64,000 bases of DNA from Flavobacteriales bacterium (GTDB lineage Bacteria > Bacteroidota > Bacteroidia > UBA10329): positions 117,462 to 181,461 of the forward strand of contig JACJZP010000005.1 in assembly GCA_020635535.1 (NCBI GenBank), in the 5' to 3' direction. Numbering within the stretch: the stretch's first letter is position 1; each line of letters starts with the position of its first letter. The position numbers were made by a program, and so were the translations under genes. Under the pieces are notes generated by a model. The model was given only the letters and a program-made list of their open reading frames with translations, was not told the DNA's origin and did no database searches. Below are positions 24,829 to 32,691 of the stretch, one piece after another.

Positions 24829-25068
24829 TTATCCTGCCTTTTTGAAAACGGCTTTCTCAAGTCTCACAACTCGGTCGCTCATATCGGCCAGTTTCATAAT
24901 TGAAAGGCGCATTTCGCTGAGTTCGATATTCGTCTGTGCCTGCTGTTTTTGAAGTGTTCGAATCTCACTTTGAAGCACACCAAGTTGTTTGCTTGTGTCT
25001 GTTCGCATTTCATGCACCTCTGCCAACAGTTCAGCCATTACTTCTATCAGACGGTCTTCGTTTTTCAT
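24829..25068 (-). CDS. Small coiled-coil protein, unknown
   Basis: This 79-residue, soluble, highly charged protein is almost entirely heptad-patterned (LGVLQSEIRTLQKQQ, IELSEMRLSIMKLADM), so a coiled coil is likely, probably dimeric. It has no signal peptide and no recognised family. It sits downstream of, and in the same direction as, the aldo/keto reductase gene, 45 bases away. Its downstream flank holds a GAAATTCGAAAT motif like the ones around the S23 gene at 27134. Confidence 0.55.
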   Translation of the reverse strand: MKNEDRLIEVMAELLAEVHEMRTDTSKQLGVLQSEIRTLQKQQAQTNIELSEMRLSIMKLADMSDRVVRLEKAVFKKAG

Positions 25069-25113
25069 CTTGAATGCTAAGATACTGAAAGCCTTTGAAC
25101 TATCGACAGAACG

Positions 25114-26067
25114 CTATCTGTTCCAAAGCCAATCCACAGAATACTCGGTTCCCTCAAATGCCCAGAACTGGCCTTTCACGTAGCGGTAACCCGTATCGGC
25201 TGAAGCCATCAATTGCATATCGTCTTCAGAGAGATTGATCTCAGTAGATAGGAAATTCTGAAGTTGTCTTTCTGGGTTTACCGACTTTGGAATAACAGCT
25301 GTTCCGCGTTGCATGGCCCATGCGATCATAATTTGCGCTTCAGTGCAATTGTGCTTCCGCGCCAATTCCTTGATGACTGGATGCTCGAACAGGTTCGGTT
25401 CGTCAGAGGCTTTCATTCCAGCGCTTCTATCAGGTGAACCGAGCGGAGAATAGGCGGTCACGTGAACCCCATTTTCCTTGCAGAATTCCAATAGGTCGTT
25501 CTGATGCAACATAGGGTGCAGTTCCACTTGGTTCATTTCTGGAATGATAGAGGCTTGTTCCGAAAGTGCTTTCAGTTTGTGCTTGTTGAAGTTGCAAACA
25601 CCAATGTGCTTTGCCAATCCAGCGTCCACAGCGGCTTCCATTTCGCGCCATGTTTCAATGTGCGGAACTTCGGCAGTTGACCATGTTTCTTCAGCTTTCG
25701 TAGCCCCCATGAAATCCTTTTTGAAAACATGCGGCCAATGAACAAGATAGAGGTCGAGGTAATCCAATTGTAGGTCAGAAAGCGTCTTTTTCATAGCAGG
25801 AAGCACATCTTCTTTTTTGTGCGAATTGTTCCAAAGTTTGGAAGTGATCCAAACATCTTCTCGTTTTACATCACCAGCCGCAAATGCATCTGCGAATGCA
25901 TGTCCGATCTCTTTCTCGTTCATGTAAATGAACGCGCAATCGAAATGGCGGTAACCTATTTTGATGGCCGACCGAATGGCATCATAAACTTCACCTGGTT
26001 TCGATTTCCAAGTTCCAAGTCCGAGAATGTCGAGTTTGTCTCCGTTTCTGAATGTCAGTTGTTTCAT
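25114..26067 (-). CDS. Aldo/keto reductase
   Basis: This 317-residue NAD(P)H-dependent oxidoreductase of the aldo/keto reductase superfamily has its four catalytic residues in place: Asp43 in HFDCAFIY, Tyr48, Lys77 in ITSKLWNN and His110 in YLVHWPH. The later GVCNFNKHKL, EMNQVELHPML and the cofactor-binding IPKSVNPERQ are present. Substrate is unknown; the family reduces aldehydes, ketones and sugars. It is six bases downstream of the nitronate monooxygenase gene, so the two form an operon. Confidence 0.93.
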   Translation of the reverse strand: MKQLTFRNGDKLDILGLGTWKSKPGEVYDAIRSAIKIGYRHFDCAFIYMNEKEIGHAFADAFAAGDVKREDVWITSKLWNNSHKKEDVLPAMKKTLSDLQLDYLDLYLVHWPHVFKKDFMGATKAEETWSTAEVPHIETWREMEAAVDAGLAKHIGVCNFNKHKLKALSEQASIIPEMNQVELHPMLHQNDLLEFCKENGVHVTAYSPLGSPDRSAGMKASDEPNLFEHPVIKELARKHNCTEAQIMIAWAMQRGTAVIPKSVNPERQLQNFLSTEINLSEDDMQLMASADTGYRYVKGQFWAFEGTEYSVDWLWNR

Positions 26068-26073
26068 GCTCTT

Positions 26074-27021
26074 TTAAAGTCTTTGTGCGCCCAATTGTTC
26101 GCAGGTTCGGTTGAATTCTTCTACAATCTCTGCTACGATTTCACCAGCGGGTTTCATCGCATCGATGTAAGCCGATATCTGTCCGATCTCGAGTTCACCT
26201 TCATCCATATTTCCCTCAAACATGCCCTTTTTGGCGCGTGCTCTTCCAAGTAGTTCAAGCAATTCGCCACCTTCAGCTCCACGACTTTCCAATGCTTGAA
26301 CTTCTTCGAAGAACTTGTTCTTCAGAAGTCTTACAGGAACCAATTTCTTCATGCTCAGTTTGGTGTCGCCTTCTTTGGCATCAATCACAGCTTGCTTGAA
26401 ATATTCATGAGCAGAACTTTCGGGCGAAGCCACAAAACGACTTCCTATCTGAACTCCTTCTGCACCCAAAGCGAAAGCTGCTGCCATCGTTTTTCCAGTG
26501 CCAATTCCGCCTGCCGCGATGACTGGGATTTTCACAGCATCCACAACTTGTGGAATCAGACACATCGTGGTCGTTTCTTCACGGCCGTTATGTCCGCCTG
26601 CCTCAAATCCTTCGGCAACAACCGCATCGCAACCCGCATCTTCCACCTTCTTGGCCAGAACAGAACTTGCAACCACGTGAACCACAGTAATGCCGTTTTC
26701 TTTCAAAAGTGGTGTCCACTTTTTAGGGCTTCCAGCCGAAGAGAATACGATCGGCACTTTCTCCTCAATGATGGTTTCAATGTGCTTGTCGATGTCTGGG
26801 TAAAGCAGCGGAATGTTCACAGCAAATGGCTTGTCGGTCGCGGCTTTGCACTTCTGCACATGTTCTCTGAGAACGTCAGGGTACATCGATCCCGAACCGA
26901 TGATTCCCAGTCCGCCAGCGTTGCTCACGGCACTTGCTAAACGCCAACCACTGCACCAGATCATTCCAGCCTGAATGATCGGATATTTTATGTTGAAAAG
27001 CTCTGTAATTCTGTTGTTCAT
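26074..27021 (-). CDS. Nitronate monooxygenase / 2-nitropropane dioxygenase family
   Basis: This is a 315-residue FMN-binding TIM-barrel protein. The start region ITELFNIKYPIIQAGMIW, the VVAEGFEAGGHNG segment, AAGGIGTGKTMAAAFALGAEGVQIGSRF and the FMN-phosphate loop are typical of the NPD/NMO family. Members oxidise alkyl nitronates; related FabK enzymes reduce enoyl-ACP. I cannot exclude the latter function, though the absence of other fatty-acid genes argues against it. First gene of a pair with the aldo/keto reductase. Confidence 0.88.
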   Translation of the reverse strand: MNNRITELFNIKYPIIQAGMIWCSGWRLASAVSNAGGLGIIGSGSMYPDVLREHVQKCKAATDKPFAVNIPLLYPDIDKHIETIIEEKVPIVFSSAGSPKKWTPLLKENGITVVHVVASSVLAKKVEDAGCDAVVAEGFEAGGHNGREETTTMCLIPQVVDAVKIPVIAAGGIGTGKTMAAAFALGAEGVQIGSRFVASPESSAHEYFKQAVIDAKEGDTKLSMKKLVPVRLLKNKFFEEVQALESRGAEGGELLELLGRARAKKGMFEGNMDEGELEIGQISAYIDAMKPAGEIVAEIVEEFNRTCEQLGAQRL

Positions 27022-27050
27022 GAAGCACTGAATTCTAAACGGTTAAAGCA

Positions 27051-27078
27051 CGAAATCCTAAACGAAGAAATTCGAAAC
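27051..27078 (+). repeat. Left arm of inverted repeat around S23 gene
   Basis: This 28-base segment matches the reverse complement of 27599-27626 with three mismatches, including an identical 15-base stretch (GAAGAAATTCGAAAC). It lies between the nitronate monooxygenase gene and the four-helix-bundle gene. Further degenerate CGAAA motifs follow up to about 27122. Confidence 0.8.
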
Positions 27079-27133
27079 AAAGAAAAAGAAAGCACGAAAC
27101 TCGAAAAAGAGAGAGTCGAAACCTTTAGCCGTG

Positions 27134-27490
27134 TCACTTTGAGTTTCTGAGAATGGCTCCAAGAATCAGCATTAGTTCGTTGGCCTCGTTCAGAAGTTCT
27201 GATCTTTCTTTTTCGAGGTTGTCATCACCAAATGTTTGGATAAGGTTGAGCCAATATTTACTCTCCTTTGCCTCTTTTGGGCTAACCTTTATTCTGTAGA
27301 GGAAGTCTTTTTTACTCAAGCCATCATTCGCCTCCAGATAATTTGCTCCGATGGAACCTGATGAACGGACCAGCTGTTTGCAATCTTCATGATTTGGAAT
27401 GTCCATTTGGAGCTTGCGCACGAACTTTCTAACATGCTTTGCGAACGCTAAGGTTCTATCCTCTAGGTCGTATTTCTTTTCCGTAGCCAC
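27134..27490 (-). CDS. Four-helix-bundle protein (S23/IVP family)
   Basis: This 118-residue helical protein belongs to the S23 family first seen in 23S rRNA intervening sequences (also related to the Avd proteins of diversity-generating retroelements). The core pattern is visible: DLEDRTLAFAKHVRKFVRKL, then QLVRSSGSIGANYLEAN, then DFLYRIKVSPKEAKESKYWL, then L..EANELMLILGAILRN. The start is a GTG at 27490 with no better in-frame ATG. There is no rRNA here; the gene stands alone, enclosed by inverted repeats. Function is unknown; RNA or nucleic-acid binding is proposed for the family. Confidence 0.9.
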   Translation of the reverse strand: MATEKKYDLEDRTLAFAKHVRKFVRKLQMDIPNHEDCKQLVRSSGSIGANYLEANDGLSKKDFLYRIKVSPKEAKESKYWLNLIQTFGDDNLEKERSELLNEANELMLILGAILRNSK

Positions 27491-27640
27491 GTTTCGAATT
27501 TAGATTTTTAGAATTTCAGGTTTCACTTTCCGTTGTTTGGTCCATTTCGGATTTCTTCATTTGACGCTTCGGATTTCAAAAGCGCTTGTTTAAAACCCGT
27601 TTCGAATTTCTTCATTTCGAATTTCGGATTTATATCTGCC
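27491..27640 (+). repeat. Degenerate TTTCGAATTT repeat tract with right inverted-repeat arm
   Basis: GTTTCGAATTT or close variants recur here at 27491, 27544, 27599 and 27613. A 19-base unit ending in TTTCTTCATTT occurs twice (27544-27562 and 27599-27617, two differences). The right arm of the 28-base inverted repeat is 27599-27626. The tract runs from the S23 start codon to just before the glyA promoter element. Confidence 0.7.
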
Positions 27641-27644
27641 TAGG

Positions 27645-27652
27645 TACTTTTG
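27645..27652 (+). promoter_or_regulatory. Candidate -7 element (TACTTTTG) for glyA
   Basis: TACTTTTG matches TAnnTTTG and ends 22 bases before the glyA ATG. The -33 region lies inside the repeat tract and contains only TTTCG, so the promoter may have been rebuilt on repeat sequence. Confidence 0.4.
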
Positions 27653-27674
27653 ACCTCAAATCAAACACACCACT

Positions 27675-28949
27675 ATGCAACGCGATACTGAAGTATTCGA
27701 CCTGATCGATCAGGAAAAGCACCGCCAATTGGAAGGCGTTGAGCTTATTGCCTCCGAAAATTTTGTGAGTCCACAGGTGATGGAAGCGCAGGGTTCTGTG
27801 CTAACCAACAAGTATGCGGAAGGACTTCCAGGAGCGCGCTACTATGGTGGTTGTGAGTTTGTAGATCAGGTAGAAGACCTTGCTCGCGAACGTGCCAAGC
27901 AGCTTTTCAACTGTGAATTTGTGAATGTGCAGCCGCACTCTGGTGCTTCGGCAAATGCTGCTGTTGCGTTGGCATGTCTAAAGCCAGGTGACAACATTCT
28001 TGGTTTCGACCTTTCGCATGGCGGTCACCTTACGCACGGTTCGCCTGTCAACTACAGCGGAATTCTTTACAACGCGCATTTCTACGGAGTAAACCGTGAA
28101 ACCGGAACGGTGGACTACGATGCGATGGAAAAGACGGCCAAAGAGGTGAAACCGAAGTTGATCATTGCTGGTGCATCGGCCTATAGCCGCGATTGGAATT
28201 ACAAGCGTATGCGCGAGATTGCTGATGAAGTTGGTGCACTGCTGATGGCCGATATTTCGCATCCTGCCGGATTGATTGCCCGTGGATTGCTTACCGATCC
28301 GATGGAAGATTGCCACATCGTTACTACAACCACGCATAAAACGCTTCGCGGGCCGCGTGGAGGTATGATAATGGTCGGGAAGAACTTCGAAAATCCGTGG
28401 GGATTGACCACACAGAAAGGAACGGTTAAGAAAATGAGCATGATCCTGAACAGCGCAGTTTTCCCAGGGATGCAGGGCGGTCCGTTGGAGCATGTGATCG
28501 CTGCCAAGGCAGTTGCCTTTGGAGAGGCTTTGACAGACGAATACCTTGAATACTGCGTGCAGATGGTGAAGAATGCCAAAGTGATGGCTTCCGAGTTCGT
28601 TGACCGTGGTTACAAGATCATTTCAGGTGGAACGGATAACCACAGTATGCTCATCGACCTGCGTTCTAAAAACGTGACCGGAAAAGAAGCTGATGCAGCA
28701 CTTGGCAAGGCGGAAATTACCGTGAACAAGAACATGGTTCCGTTTGATGAGCAGCCTCCGATGATTACTTCTGGTATTCGAGTAGGAACACCAGCAATCA
28801 CCACTCGCGGGCTCAAAGAACAAGAAGTGAAAACGATTGTTGACCTCATGGATCGCGTCATCACGAATCACGAAAGCGAGGCGGTCATCGAGGAAGTGAA
28901 AACACAGGTAAATGAACTCATGAGCGGACGACCGCTCTTTGCAAGCTAA
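27675..28949 (+). CDS. glyA: Serine hydroxymethyltransferase
   Basis: This 424-residue PLP enzyme interconverts serine and glycine while loading tetrahydrofolate with a one-carbon unit. All motifs are present: LIASENF, NKYAEGLPGARYYGG, NVQPHSGASAN, FDLSHGGHLTHG, the PLP lysine Lys222 in TTTTHKTLRGPRGG, and IRVGTPAITTRG near the end. Length is normal and the reading frame is intact. It is cytosolic and monocistronic: a palindromic repeat element follows before the thioesterase gene. Confidence 0.97.
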   Translation: MQRDTEVFDLIDQEKHRQLEGVELIASENFVSPQVMEAQGSVLTNKYAEGLPGARYYGGCEFVDQVEDLARERAKQLFNCEFVNVQPHSGASANAAVALACLKPGDNILGFDLSHGGHLTHGSPVNYSGILYNAHFYGVNRETGTVDYDAMEKTAKEVKPKLIIAGASAYSRDWNYKRMREIADEVGALLMADISHPAGLIARGLLTDPMEDCHIVTTTTHKTLRGPRGGMIMVGKNFENPWGLTTQKGTVKKMSMILNSAVFPGMQGGPLEHVIAAKAVAFGEALTDEYLEYCVQMVKNAKVMASEFVDRGYKIISGGTDNHSMLIDLRSKNVTGKEADAALGKAEITVNKNMVPFDEQPPMITSGIRVGTPAITTRGLKEQEVKTIVDLMDRVITNHESEAVIEEVKTQVNELMSGRPLFAS

Positions 28950-28961
28950 GAATGGAATAAT

Positions 28962-29074
28962 GGACCACCCCCAACCCCTCCTAAGCAGGAGGGGAGTGCG
29001 CTTCGAGCAAACGTTTGATCAGCGCACCAGCTCTCCTCCTTGAAAGGGGGAGTGCCGCGAAGCGGGGAGGGGGT
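28962..29074. repeat. Palindromic intergenic repeat element (copy A)
   Basis: This composite palindrome of about 110 bases contains several hairpins: CCCCTCC/GGAGGGG, TGCGCT...CAAACGTTTG...AGCGCA, CTCCTCCTT/AAGGGGGAG and CCGCGAAGCGG, with outer ACCCCC/GGGGGT arms. The GGGGAG-TGCCGCGAAGCGGGGAGGGGG end resembles a related element at 55289-55362. I take it as a REP/MITE-like repeat of the kind frequent between Bacteroidota genes. It may also stop transcription after glyA. Confidence 0.7.
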
Positions 29075-29094
29075 CAAATATCAAACAGAACCAA

Positions 29095-29505
29095 ATGGAA
29101 GAATTTCAAGCAACGGTAGAGGCGCAGGTAAGATTTAGAGACACCGATGCGCTTGGGCATGTGAACAACGCTGTATATCTCAGCTGGATGGAATTGGGGA
29201 GAATGGCCTTTTCAGATGCTGTACTTCCAGCCATCAATTGGACCAAGATCGGGTTCATCTTGGCTCATGTTTCCATCGATTATATGGAGCCAGTTTTTCT
29301 AGGCGATAAAGTGAAAGTATACATGCGTGCTGGCAAAGTGGGAGGGAAGAGCGTTACGCTCGAGTGCCTCATCACTAAAACAGACAAAAAGGGCGAGCGC
29401 CCAGCTGCCAAAGGCATCAACATTATCGTAGCGTTCGATTACGAAAAGAATACTTCCGTTGCCATTCCAGAAGATTGGAAGGTTGCGATGGAGGTAAAGG
29501 CTTAG
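29095..29505 (+). CDS. Acyl-CoA thioesterase, 4HBT (YbgC/FadM-like) family
   Basis: This is a 136-residue single hotdog-fold protein. The catalytic segment FRDTDALGHVNNAVYLSWMELGR (Asp18 before GHVNN) is diagnostic of the 4-hydroxybenzoyl-CoA thioesterase family. LAHVSIDYMEPVFLGDKVKVYMRAGKVGGKSV follows. It would hydrolyse acyl-CoA thioesters in the cytosol; chain-length preference cannot be read. It converges on miaE with a four-base overlap of the 3' ends. Confidence 0.9.
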   Translation: MEEFQATVEAQVRFRDTDALGHVNNAVYLSWMELGRMAFSDAVLPAINWTKIGFILAHVSIDYMEPVFLGDKVKVYMRAGKVGGKSVTLECLITKTDKKGERPAAKGINIIVAFDYEKNTSVAIPEDWKVAMEVKA

Positions 29506-30083
29506 CCGTGAATCTTTTCCTCTTTGCCGAGATTTCTCATCACTTCGGCCTCAAACGTTAGTAGTGCGTTCCATTGCTCATCTACCTTTTCTCGGCCACC
29601 ATATTGTCGGGCAAATTTGAGGAACATGGTATAATGGTTGGCTTCGCTTACCATCAAGTTGCGGTAGAATTCAGCCAATTCCTTGTCCTCAATATTCTCG
29701 GATAAAACTCGGAAACGTTCGCAGCTGCGTGCTTCAATCAATGCAGCTATCATCAGGTCTTGCACCAGTCGTTGGTCACGACTTACGTTCTTGCTGAAGA
29801 AATCTGCAACCTGTTTCACGTATTCATCTTTTCTTGGTCGTCCCAATTCCAGTCCGCGTGCAACAATACGCTCATGCACCATTTGGAAATGCTCCATTTC
29901 TTCACGACTCAAAGCAGCCATGGCTTCCACTAATTCTGTTTTCTCTGGATACAGAATGATGAACGAAATGGCACTCGAAGCAGCCTTCTGCTCACAGTAC
30001 GCGTGGTCGGTAAGAATTTCCTCTATGTTCTTTTCGGCAATATTTGCCCAACGTGGGTCGGTGGGTAGTTTCAGTCCAAGCAT
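29502..30083 (-). CDS. miaE: tRNA-(ms2io6A)-hydroxylase MiaE-like
   Basis: This 193-residue ferritin-like di-iron protein has the iron-ligand pattern of MiaE: AYCEQKAASSAISF, REEMEHFQMVHERI, EARSCERFRVL and EANHYTMFLKFA. MiaE hydroxylates the isopentenyl group of modified A37 in certain tRNAs. The opening LPTDPRWANIAEKNIEEILTDH is typical. The assignment to the family is strong; activity additionally needs MiaA and MiaB, which are not in this window. Confidence 0.88.
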   Translation of the reverse strand: MLGLKLPTDPRWANIAEKNIEEILTDHAYCEQKAASSAISFIILYPEKTELVEAMAALSREEMEHFQMVHERIVARGLELGRPRKDEYVKQVADFFSKNVSRDQRLVQDLMIAALIEARSCERFRVLSENIEDKELAEFYRNLMVSEANHYTMFLKFARQYGGREKVDEQWNALLTFEAEVMRNLGKEEKIHG

Positions 30084-30125
30084 GGCTTAGCTCAAAGTTT
30101 GAAGTTCTGAGTTCAAAGTTAGTCC

Positions 30126-31991
30126 TCAGAGCTTTACAAATCGGCTGACGTTTGTCACGCCATTGGGTATTTCCACTTCCAAAAGATAAATTCCTTGTTT
30201 CAGCCCGCTCACATCGAACTTAAGCCTTGAGCCTTGAACATTGAACTGGCCGACAGTTTCTCCGAGTGTATTGATCAACCGCAAATTTGCGTTTTGAGCC
30301 CTCTCCATTTCAACCCAGACCACATCCGTTGCTGGGTTCGGATAGATGTTCAAATCGTTTGGTTCATCATCAATATTCCCGACAGAAACATTCATGACAA
30401 CGGGTAGCTCCAATCGTGAAGGGTTGTTTGTTCCGAAGTGAACACTGCTTGTGGAAACAATAGAATCGCCAGAAGTGTACATCTGCTGGCCATTGTTCAG
30501 ATTCACATCAAATCTCGGGTAATTGGCTCCAGAAATGAGCAACCGGATCTTGTGTCCTGTCAGAAAAGTATGCGCAATATCGTCCAGTTCAATGTTCACT
30601 TCATACACTTGGCCAGAAGAACAGAACACCTCATCTGATTGAGAATACCCATTTCTGAATCGCAACCGCTGAATGCCATCGCGCATGAGGACGCTCTGGT
30701 TATTCGGGAAAACATCCGTGAGGCGAACGGCCACATCACCATCCAATTGATCAGTGCTGACAAACAACTTCACGTTGATGCGTCCTTGAATGGAAAGATC
30801 ATCTGTCAAAGCTTCGGTTTCAAACAGAGCGTAGTCCGATCTTGCTTCTACCGTTCCGGAAATGTCGTAAGGTCCTTGTAAAAGGTCCGCTCGTAAGGTT
30901 GGTCCGCCAATGGTAGGCGATGGGTCTGTTGGGTCTGAGCTGTATTGACTGGTTCCACTGGCTCCCAGCGTGGTCGAAATATCCGAGCTTGAACCCAAAT
31001 AATAATTCACCGTTTGAGAAATAGGCGGCCATTCGGAGGCTTCCAACCATTCGTCCCTTCCCATTTGGAAGTATCGGATGCGTGGTTCGTTCTGCCAGCC
31101 ATTCTGCTGCTCCAACAAATGGTAAGCGAAGAAGGCCACGGCCTTTTCGGTTTCCCAGCCTTCTGCGGCAGGAAAGTTGAGGTCGCCCTGCTGGGCTGTT
31201 CCAGGTGCTGCTGATCCATGACCACCATGGGTCCATGGTCCGAAAAGCATGCGGTGGTCCACATTTGTGGGTTCGTTCTGCACCATGGCTGGGAAGATAT
31301 TCCACATGTCTCGCACATTATGGTCGAACCAACCGCCAATCATGAAAAACGGCACGTCCATTTCTTCCGGATACCAAGCGCCATTCTCCGCAAATTGCCA
31401 AGTGAGGTTGTAATAAGGGTTGGCCTGAAGAATGGTTGAAAGCCCATATCCCAATGCATCCAATTGCTCTACGTATTCCGTTCGGTAGGCACCACCTGGA
31501 TAATAGGTCAGATAATCAAATTGGGGTGCGGCTACCACAGGAACGCAGCATGTTAGGTGTGGCGGATGCTCTTTTGCGGTCTGGAACTGAACCACACCCA
31601 ATGCACTTGGTCCCCAAGTTCCAACCTTTCCGTTACTCCAAGTTTGCGATGCGATCCATTCCACACAATCGTAGCCGTCTTCACCTCGGTTCGGTTGGCC
31701 GTTAAGCGCTCCGGCTGAACCGTAAAATCCACGCCAATCCACTACCACAAAGGCATATGGACTATTGTTGATGTCTGTTCCAACATCCAAAGGAAGATTG
31801 TATCGGAACCAGTTTTTCCAATAGGGTGTTTGAATGAGAATGGTAGGACAGCTTGAGCAGCCTGATGGAACATAAACATCTGCTGCAAGGCTTTCGCTGT
31901 CGCGCATTGGAATCTGAACTTCCTGAGGCTGCAATGGTTGCGCCTCGGACAGAAAGGGAATGAGTAGTAGAGAGAGGAGAAGGTATCGCAT
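30126..31991 (-). CDS. CocE/NonD family hydrolase with T9SS sorting domain
   Basis: This is a 621-residue exported hydrolase. I start at the ATG at 31991, since the upstream extension runs through the terminator of the ompH-like gene, and the signal peptide (RYLLLSLLLIPFLSEAQ) fits. The alpha/beta-hydrolase domain has VVDWRGFYGSAG, the nucleophile elbow WGPSALGVVQ and a PAM.GGWFDHNV..MW segment, with a beta-sandwich C-terminal domain as in X-Pro dipeptidyl peptidases and cocaine esterase. In the elbow G-P-S-A-L-G the serine is retained. The last 75 residues (NIYPNPATDVVWVEM, LSGLKQGIYLLEV type) are a type A sorting domain. Likely a surface or secreted peptidase or esterase. Confidence 0.88.
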   Translation of the reverse strand: MRYLLLSLLLIPFLSEAQPLQPQEVQIPMRDSESLAADVYVPSGCSSCPTILIQTPYWKNWFRYNLPLDVGTDINNSPYAFVVVDWRGFYGSAGALNGQPNRGEDGYDCVEWIASQTWSNGKVGTWGPSALGVVQFQTAKEHPPHLTCCVPVVAAPQFDYLTYYPGGAYRTEYVEQLDALGYGLSTILQANPYYNLTWQFAENGAWYPEEMDVPFFMIGGWFDHNVRDMWNIFPAMVQNEPTNVDHRMLFGPWTHGGHGSAAPGTAQQGDLNFPAAEGWETEKAVAFFAYHLLEQQNGWQNEPRIRYFQMGRDEWLEASEWPPISQTVNYYLGSSSDISTTLGASGTSQYSSDPTDPSPTIGGPTLRADLLQGPYDISGTVEARSDYALFETEALTDDLSIQGRINVKLFVSTDQLDGDVAVRLTDVFPNNQSVLMRDGIQRLRFRNGYSQSDEVFCSSGQVYEVNIELDDIAHTFLTGHKIRLLISGANYPRFDVNLNNGQQMYTSGDSIVSTSSVHFGTNNPSRLELPVVMNVSVGNIDDEPNDLNIYPNPATDVVWVEMERAQNANLRLINTLGETVGQFNVQGSRLKFDVSGLKQGIYLLEVEIPNGVTNVSRFVKL

Positions 31992-32002
31992 AGCTCGAAA
32001 AT

Positions 32003-32033
32003 AAAAAACCGCTTTCGTAAGAGACGAAAGCGG
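32003..32033 (-). terminator. Terminator of ompH-like gene
   Basis: Perfect ten-base stem (CCGCTTTCGT / ACGAAAGCGG) with a five-base loop, followed on the minus strand by six T residues. It lies between the ompH-like gene and the CocE-like gene and helps fix the start of the latter. Confidence 0.9.
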
Positions 32034-32059
32034 CTTCAAGGTTTAACCTTTGCTTAAGC

Positions 32060-32641
32060 TTATTTTTTCTTCTTCTTGTCCGGATCCTCTACAGGTTTCT
32101 GCTCAGAAGGAGTGGCAGGTTCTGATTTCTTCAATTCAATTCCTAATTCCTCAACAACAGCTCTTGTTATGTCTGTTCCTTGTGGGCTCCAAAGCACTAC
32201 TGAAGTGCCCGCACCATCTACTGAATTGAGAACGCATTCATAACCACCTTTCTTAGCAACAGTTTCCATGGCAGCTCTGATGCGTGTTAGAACCGGTTGC
32301 ATGAGTTCGTTGCGCTTTTGCTGTAACAGCTGATCGGCCTGCGCTCCAGACTGTTGGTAGTCTTTATCTAACTCCAATCCTTTTTTCTGGAGCTCAATGG
32401 CCTTCAAAGTATCGCCACGGCCAAGAGTTTGGTTAAACTGTTCAACAACGATTTCGAGTTGAGCCTTCTTATCATCAACCATCTTTGATAGTCCTGTGGC
32501 ATATATTCTCAGGTCTTCGTTGATCTTTTGATTCTCAGGCATTACAGAAAGAATGGCGTTGATGTCCGCGTGGGCAACTTTCTGCGCAAAACTCATGGTT
32601 GTTGCTACAACAAAACAAATTGTGATCAGCGTGGATTTCAT
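32060..32641 (-). CDS. OmpH/Skp family periplasmic chaperone
   Basis: This is a 193-residue exported protein (signal peptide TICFVVATTMSFAQ). The mature part has KVAHADINAILSVMPE, a long charged helical region (about 40-115) typical of the Skp coiled-coil arms, and the closing VLNS.DGAGTSVVLWSPQGTDIT. A lysine-rich tail (PDKKKKK) ends it. Skp-like proteins hold unfolded outer-membrane proteins in the periplasm. It is monocistronic, followed by its own terminator. Confidence 0.87.
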   Translation of the reverse strand: MKSTLITICFVVATTMSFAQKVAHADINAILSVMPENQKINEDLRIYATGLSKMVDDKKAQLEIVVEQFNQTLGRGDTLKAIELQKKGLELDKDYQQSGAQADQLLQQKRNELMQPVLTRIRAAMETVAKKGGYECVLNSVDGAGTSVVLWSPQGTDITRAVVEELGIELKKSEPATPSEQKPVEDPDKKKKK

Positions 32642-32691
32642 TTTTTGGAATTTGTTGCAAAGAACGACAATCCGAGTAATTGACCAAAGAG

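Noticed and set aside
28199..28864. Minus-strand ORFs within glyA
   Set aside because: They are shadows of a conserved gene; no motifs, no start context, and opposite to a clear enzyme frame.
31992..32039. Longer start of the CocE-like hydrolase at 32039
   Set aside because: The extra part overlaps a strong terminator hairpin and would add residues before a normal signal peptide.
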